From Stromatinia cepivora (Eukaryota > Ascomycota > Leotiomycetes > Helotiales > Sclerotiniaceae), in contig RCTD01000004.1 of the NCBI GenBank assembly GCA_014898415.1, forward strand, positions 1,239,001-1,303,000: a DNA stretch of 64,000 nt, given 5' to 3'. Shown here piece after piece: positions 58,896-64,000 of the stretch. The notes below the pieces were generated by a model. It saw only the letters and a list, made by a program, of their open reading frames with translations, did not search any database and was not told where the DNA came from. Every line of letters begins with the position of its first letter. Within the stretch, counting starts at the first letter, position 1. Made by a program: the position numbers and the translations under genes.

Positions 58896-61800
58896 AAAGT
58901 GCCAACATTCTGAATATTAGGGATGGGCTCTTTACGTAAAGCAGAGCTAGAATACAATAAAGTATAATGTAATGCTTTTAGCTAGATTATACGTTAACAT
59001 TACGCACGTGATCCGCATTGACCAATCAGAAGCCTCGGATTTTTTGACTAGCCTTATTTTTTTGACGCCCCTGTCAATGTAACAGAATTTAAGAGATCAA
59101 TCATTAAAAAAAAATGTTTTAATATAATTTCAGTCTATAAATAAAATTTTAACGTGATTTTAGCATTATATAATGCAAGCTAGAATATATAATATAAAAT
59201 TTTGTTTTACAATTATATAATTCCAAAAGGCCCAATCCTATTGAATATATGGACTAAATTATTACATTGTTTCAGAATTGGATTATATGGGATCAATGCT
59301 GAGAAAGGGCATCGTATATCATATGACGTATATAAACTATCTATCCGACGAGATATATTTATCGATGCATTAGTTAAGTTCCAGTGATCCAATTGAATTT
59401 TCCTTTTTTTCCGGTGATTGGTTCCCTTCGTCGACAGGGTCAACCTTGGAACGTGACTGGAAAATTGAGGTTGATTAAAGCAAGCGGCGTCGTGAAGTAC
59501 ATTAACCCCAAATGTTAGGTGACAGTTACGAGATACGTCGTACATGATCTCTCCGTTCAGTCCCGGACCAGAGTGAGGGAGTTATTGTTTCCTCTTCACA
59601 TGAGAATCCATATGATAGATCATAAAAATACTATATTGCTACTACTGTAGCTCCTTGGTAAGTTGCATGAAAGTGCATGAAGTTCCTCCAGTACTTTTCT
59701 ACGTTTTGATACCGAGTAGATTTTTTAATAGACTGGTGGAAAGTGGAGTAGAGGAGTGGATGCTGGGGGGGGGGAAGTTCCTCTCTTATGGTTCGCCAAT
59801 TCATCGGAACAATAAGAAGATCAATAGAAAACTGATGATCGAGGGAACCCCCCACATTGAAGATTGGTCGGTCCTTCGGGTCCTACCTGTTTTCGGTCTC
59901 TTTTCTATCGTCATGAGCTCACCGCAAGGTACCACGAATTACTTTGTTATTGTACAACTGAGAAGTGGATATTGGAAACACGATATATATTTGGTTGACC
60001 ATGTGAAGTGTTGTGTGTTGTGTTGTGTTGTATTAGACTTTTGAGGAGATGTCGTATCATTGTACCGGTATCAATTGATCCAGAATCCGAGAGGGGAGGG
60101 GTCCCGATTTTGAGGAGCTCGGAGATGGGTACTACTGTTACTGATCTGTAACTTTAGATACTGTATGTGAATCTTTCAGCTCCAGTTATTGTTGTCCGTA
60201 CATGCATTTCATCCCACTTCGCCGCTTATAGTCCCTAGACACAGGAAACTCCCCTCTTACGAAGTTACAAGAAGAAGAACCCCTTGACTTACTCGCTAGT
60301 TGCATCGAACTGCTGCAGCTGCAGGCCATTTCCGCTCTCCTGTATTTTCATGTAGCATTTACCCACATGGCGCAGTTACGGATCAATTACTTTTCCTCCC
60401 ACAGCAAACTTCTTCCGACTTGCCACCTTTTTTGGTCGGTGTAACAGGACCAGATGAATTTGTAGATGATGCGAATTGGAACGATGCGATGTATCTCGTT
60501 ATGTCAGATTAACTTTTTACGGCCGTATTCCAAATGTCACCGAGCTTACATTTTGTACCAGACGGCAGAATACTCGGTATGATCAATGGCAGTTGATAAT
60601 TTGCGGAATTCTTATGCTCGCTCAATGGCAATGGGAAGGTACTCTGCCAATGGCCCATTTGTGAAGCCAGCCAGATACCTGGTCAATGTAACGGTTGAAT
60701 CTTCTGTACGAGTACGACGGTTCTTCCCATAATCCTTTTTATTAAATCAAAAATGAAAACCAAAAAGGAAGCTGACAATACTGGAAATTTGTAAAAGAAA
60801 ACAGAGAAAATTAATAACATTATTAATTGTGAGATTACTTTGTGCTGCACAGGGTCGTTTGTCATTTCAGGGTTTGATGTTCTATGAAGGAAGGAACCTC
60901 TCATCACGAACCATCAGTGAGTGAATAATGATCCCAACTTTTTTCCTTCCAAACTTCAAACTTCATCCTTCATCCTTCATCCTCCTCTACTCTGTATACA
61001 ATCAATTCATACCTCCGTACATACATCTAGAGTACATCTGGACGGCGACTTGTTAACTTCAAGATCTACGGTATCTTTACGCTTTGCTTAATAATATACT
61101 CTACCGTTATTCCATTTTCAATTTCAACGGCATATAAACATTACTATTGAGATGTCAAGCGCACTGCCAACTCATCAAGCATACGCACCACAACCTTGTT
61201 TACGGTTAGTATTAGGCCTGGCTGATTTTTGCCTCGCACTTTTTTGATCCCTTCACGAATCAACTGCGATGAATATTGAAGCACAATACTCGATGATGAA
61301 AAAAGCCGGTCAATTCCAATTTCCAGCCAATGTTTATGCACTGAAGGCTCACCGACTTCGTGTCAAGTCGTACTCCAGTCATTCCGCGTCAATCGCGCTG
61401 CTTGTTGCGATCTCTTTTTCTCCTTCTCTCGTCTCCCTTCACGACCCCCCCCCCCCCCCCCCAATGTACCGTGTGGTGATGCGGGGCAATGGAGACATAT
61501 CCCGAGAACAGAAAACGGCTTAATATTTCCATATGTGTTATTAACAACCACTCAATGGCACCATTTCAGGGAAAGCACAAGCCATTTTTGGCCAGAGGAT
61601 TCGAATTCAATGTATCGGCAGACGGTAGGTACAATAGATGAATTTCCGGAGGCTTATGTCCCTGACCTAGCGAGCGATATTGACGTTTTTCTTGCATTTG
61701 AACCCATGGTATTTTTGTATTGCCATCGATTTCTTTGCATTAGCGGCCATTCCAGCGGATCTCTCTGGAAAAACGTCCGTAATTGCTGAAGATTTACTCA

Positions 61801-62940
61801 TCTTTTTTGCCATCCATCTATCATGTTACAGTACCCATTGAGTCTTGGCTCTTTTCTCTGCTTGCGGTCCGCAAACTTTTCACTCCCCCCCATGGCAATG
61901 GCATGTTCCCATTTTTTGTCCGGATCAGTGGGACAAGGTATCTCGATGAGCCCTTTTGCCACCCCGCTGCATCGACAATTTCAATAACTGCAGACGTTTC
62001 TCAGAACGGAAACTTGGTACGTTTAAGCTATCCAAGATCATCGTTTCTATACGTTCCCATGCTGTGGTGGAGTTTGCCTGATTATGTTGATTTGTTCTCA
62101 CTGGCAACGGCACACGCCAACACATCGCTCGCCATCATATCCAAAGAGCCGCATTCATGACTTGCAGATGGTTCAAGCCATTGTCCTATCTAAACATCCC
62201 CTCAATTCTACTACGAGAAATAACTCCATGATCCTTGTTCAACGCTAACAATTAGAACTCTGCAATAAATCACACATGTCTCGCTATTAATGAAAGAAAG
62301 TCCTGCACAGAACCCCTAGAACATCCACTCAATCACAGCCAGCCTTATTCTTCGACACCACGACACTGTCCATACATCATTGTATTCACATACACGGCAC
62401 TGAGTGTGTGCATATTCCCTGTATACCCCAAATATTGGGCTCAATTGCATCGATATCGTCAGATCTATAGCGTTCGGGCACTACCTAAGCTCAAGGCATA
62501 CTCACTACCCGGTATCGATCGAGTAAGGAGTGTCTTACCACACTTCAGACGACGGGCATAACTTCTCTTTTGGGGGATCCAGTCATACTCTGACATCTCA
62601 AGAACACCACGATGGGGTTCTACATGGCATATCTAGAGAGTACGTCGATTCATCAGTTCGGAGCTTTCCTCTTTACCACCTCACTAGAAGTTTTCATTCG
62701 ATCCGGCTCTTCGATATAATCCTGCCCTGGCGGGTGTTGCATCAAACGAGGGCTGAATCGATCGCCTCACTATGTCATATATTACTGTTCCCATGAGATG
62801 CATAATCCCGCTGCGCTACCCAATACATCCCAATGGATATGCTATTCCTGATGGGATCAATCTTATGAACGCCAGCGTTACATTCATTCCCAAAATACAA
62901 ATTGTGCAACAAAATCCCTGGTCTAGCCGCTGACATGTAG
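58896..62940. other. Gene-poor 4-kb stretch
   Basis: No gene could be supported. About 59,100-59,230 is a short AT-rich island. Weak inverted similarity between 59,000-59,025 (ATTGACCAATCAGAAG) and the complement of about 59,410-59,465 (GTTGACC...AACCAATCACC) hints at a small inserted element. A C19-type homopolymer lies at about 61,444-61,462. An ATG at 61,152 opening MSSALPTHQAYAPQPCLR and running into a GTTAGT donor-like site could be a first exon, possibly of the downstream dsRNA-binding-like gene, but no intervening exons were found. Confidence 0.35.
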
Positions 62941-63315
62941 ACAGATTTGTGCCGTCGACGAGGTTGGCAAGGTCCCCAGTACAAGACGTACCGCGACGCA
63001 CAAGGCTTCACTTGTCTCGTGCTCGTCAATGGACAGGAGTACCAAACGGATCTAGCCTACCAAACCGATGCCCTGGCTCAGGAGAACGCCGCCACACAGG
63101 CCTTTATGGTTTGCCGTCAGTCGTCAGTCAATGGAGGGATGCTGGCTCGTAACGGTGTCATCCAAGGATTGCCTGCCAACGAGACAGGCGGCCGCCACAA
63201 GAGGAGAAATGATTGTCCGCGGCAACATTCCGTGACGCTCAGCAGCAGCTCATCGAGCACATCTTCCGAACCGGAAAATAGAGAAATCAGATACCCAATG
63301 GCGGTCGGCAGTTGA
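62941..63315 (+). CDS. dsRNA-binding-motif-like protein, 3' exon
   Basis: Protein-like exon of about 124 codons starting after an acceptor (CTGACATGTAG) and ending at TGA. It reads TDLCRRRGWQGPQYKTYRDA, GFTCLVLVNGQEYQTDLAYQ, then ALAQENAATQAFMVCR. This spacing matches the alpha-beta-beta-beta-alpha double-stranded RNA-binding motif fold, including the second-helix A-x-x-x-A pattern, though the canonical KKxAK basic helix is reduced. The tail is Arg/Lys then Ser-rich (SSSSSSTSSEPE). Small fungal proteins of this type are recalled but have no known function. The 5' exon or exons were not located, so the gene is partial here and could also be a remnant. Confidence 0.55.
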   Translation, partial: TDLCRRRGWQGPQYKTYRDAQGFTCLVLVNGQEYQTDLAYQTDALAQENAATQAFMVCRQSSVNGGMLARNGVIQGLPANETGGRHKRRNDCPRQHSVTLSSSSSSTSSEPENREIRYPMAVGS

Positions 63316-64000
63316 GAAGTGACTGCCTGCAAACCCATGTTGGTACGATGTGATTCATTGCGTACTACCCTATAATATACGAACGACATACAGCAGGGAC
63401 CCCGAGGCCAAAAAAAATTACGACTTATGACCATCCATGACAATTGACGAATTTCTCACGAATTTTCCATATATTCCTTCTGCTCATTCACAACATGATG
63501 AGATTAACGAATTTTACGATTTTCTTAGGTCGCCTTATATTTCCTTCTCATGATTTTATTTTGTCTCTTTTTTTGTTTGAGGCGATCAGGAATCTACACC
63601 ACTACAAGTACAGATAGTATTGCAAAATACTATTATGTATGACGAACGGCCCACGATTCATTTGGGTATCACAGCACCGGAATCGTGGGAGAAAACGAGG
63701 CGACTCGAATCCCATACACAGTCATTACGGAGAGGCGACTCACCTTTTTTGCGTTTGAAGATTGGACCGGTGGGTGGTCAGGTTGTGATGTTTTTGCGTG
63801 CTTGTTTATCGTGAGGAGAAGAGCGAGTGAGCGGAGAGGTTGATGTTTTTGGTGCGGTATAGAATGCATAATTCTTATACAGGATGAAGGCGGAGGTTAC
63901 ACTCTTTCAGAGGAATAGCGATGCATTGCATGGAGGAAAATCTGTTTGTTTTCTGTTAAGCGTTCGAGAGATGAATGGCATGATGAATGATGAGGGGGCT
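63316..64000. other. Right edge, no gene recognised
   Basis: Two short open frames (63,620-63,814 plus; 63,669-63,869 minus) overlap each other and show no family resemblance. Confidence 0.4.

Noticed and set aside
61783..62160. 125-codon plus-strand frame
   Set aside because: Not protein-like in any recognisable way, and no evidence of promoter or splice context.

Overview
The window looks like chromosomal DNA of a filamentous ascomycete. Its genes carry short spliceosomal introns (about 45-90 nt) with CTAAC/CTGAY-type branch points, intergenic spaces are long, and there is one 8.5-kb very AT-rich block with transition-riddled transposon remains of the kind left by repeat-induced point mutation (RIP). 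From recalled protein similarity only, a leotiomycete of the Sclerotiniaceae (Botrytis/Sclerotinia type) fits best; no search could be run. All gene models were spliced by eye and nearly all close in frame. 

Layout. 1-19 kb holds housekeeping genes: mitochondrial tryptophanyl-tRNA synthetase (-), mitochondrial ribosomal protein S10 (-), the pre-rRNA processing factor Fcf2 (-), the CCAAT-binding-complex subunit Hap5 (+), exocyst Sec15 (-) and a Mei2-type RNA-binding protein (+). A diverged tandem repeat of about 110 bp lies upstream of the Mei2-type gene. 

20.7-28.4 kb is the most unusual part. A 2-oxoglutarate/Fe(II) oxygenase followed by a convergent class I methyltransferase occurs twice. 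In the left copy the oxygenase is wrecked and the methyltransferase intact; in the right copy the oxygenase is intact and the methyltransferase is a decayed C-terminal fragment. Between the copies sit two small non-autonomous elements: a TA-flanked inverted-repeat element and a fold-back element. 

28.4-36.9 kb is an AT-rich island. It contains a structurally complete but coding-dead Ty1/copia retrotransposon (212-bp LTRs, target duplication CTAAG) with order gag-protease-integrase-RT-RNase H. A reversed 212-bp solo LTR is nested inside with its own target duplication, GGTTT. 

37.7-43.4 kb has an alpha/beta hydrolase (-) and a short-chain dehydrogenase (+) sharing a divergent 657-bp intergenic region, then a secreted Egh16/MAS-type protein with an asparagine-rich repetitive tail. 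With the oxygenase and methyltransferase, the hydrolase and dehydrogenase might be remnants of a specialised-metabolism locus split by the retrotransposon; that is inference. 

44.6-58.9 kb holds a BRAP2/Etp1-like RING protein (-), a four-unit polyubiquitin gene (-), a zinc-cluster transcription factor (-) and the farnesyltransferase beta subunit (+). 58.9-64 kb is largely without recognisable genes apart from an exon of a dsRNA-binding-motif-like protein. No rRNA, convincing tRNA or CRISPR was seen.
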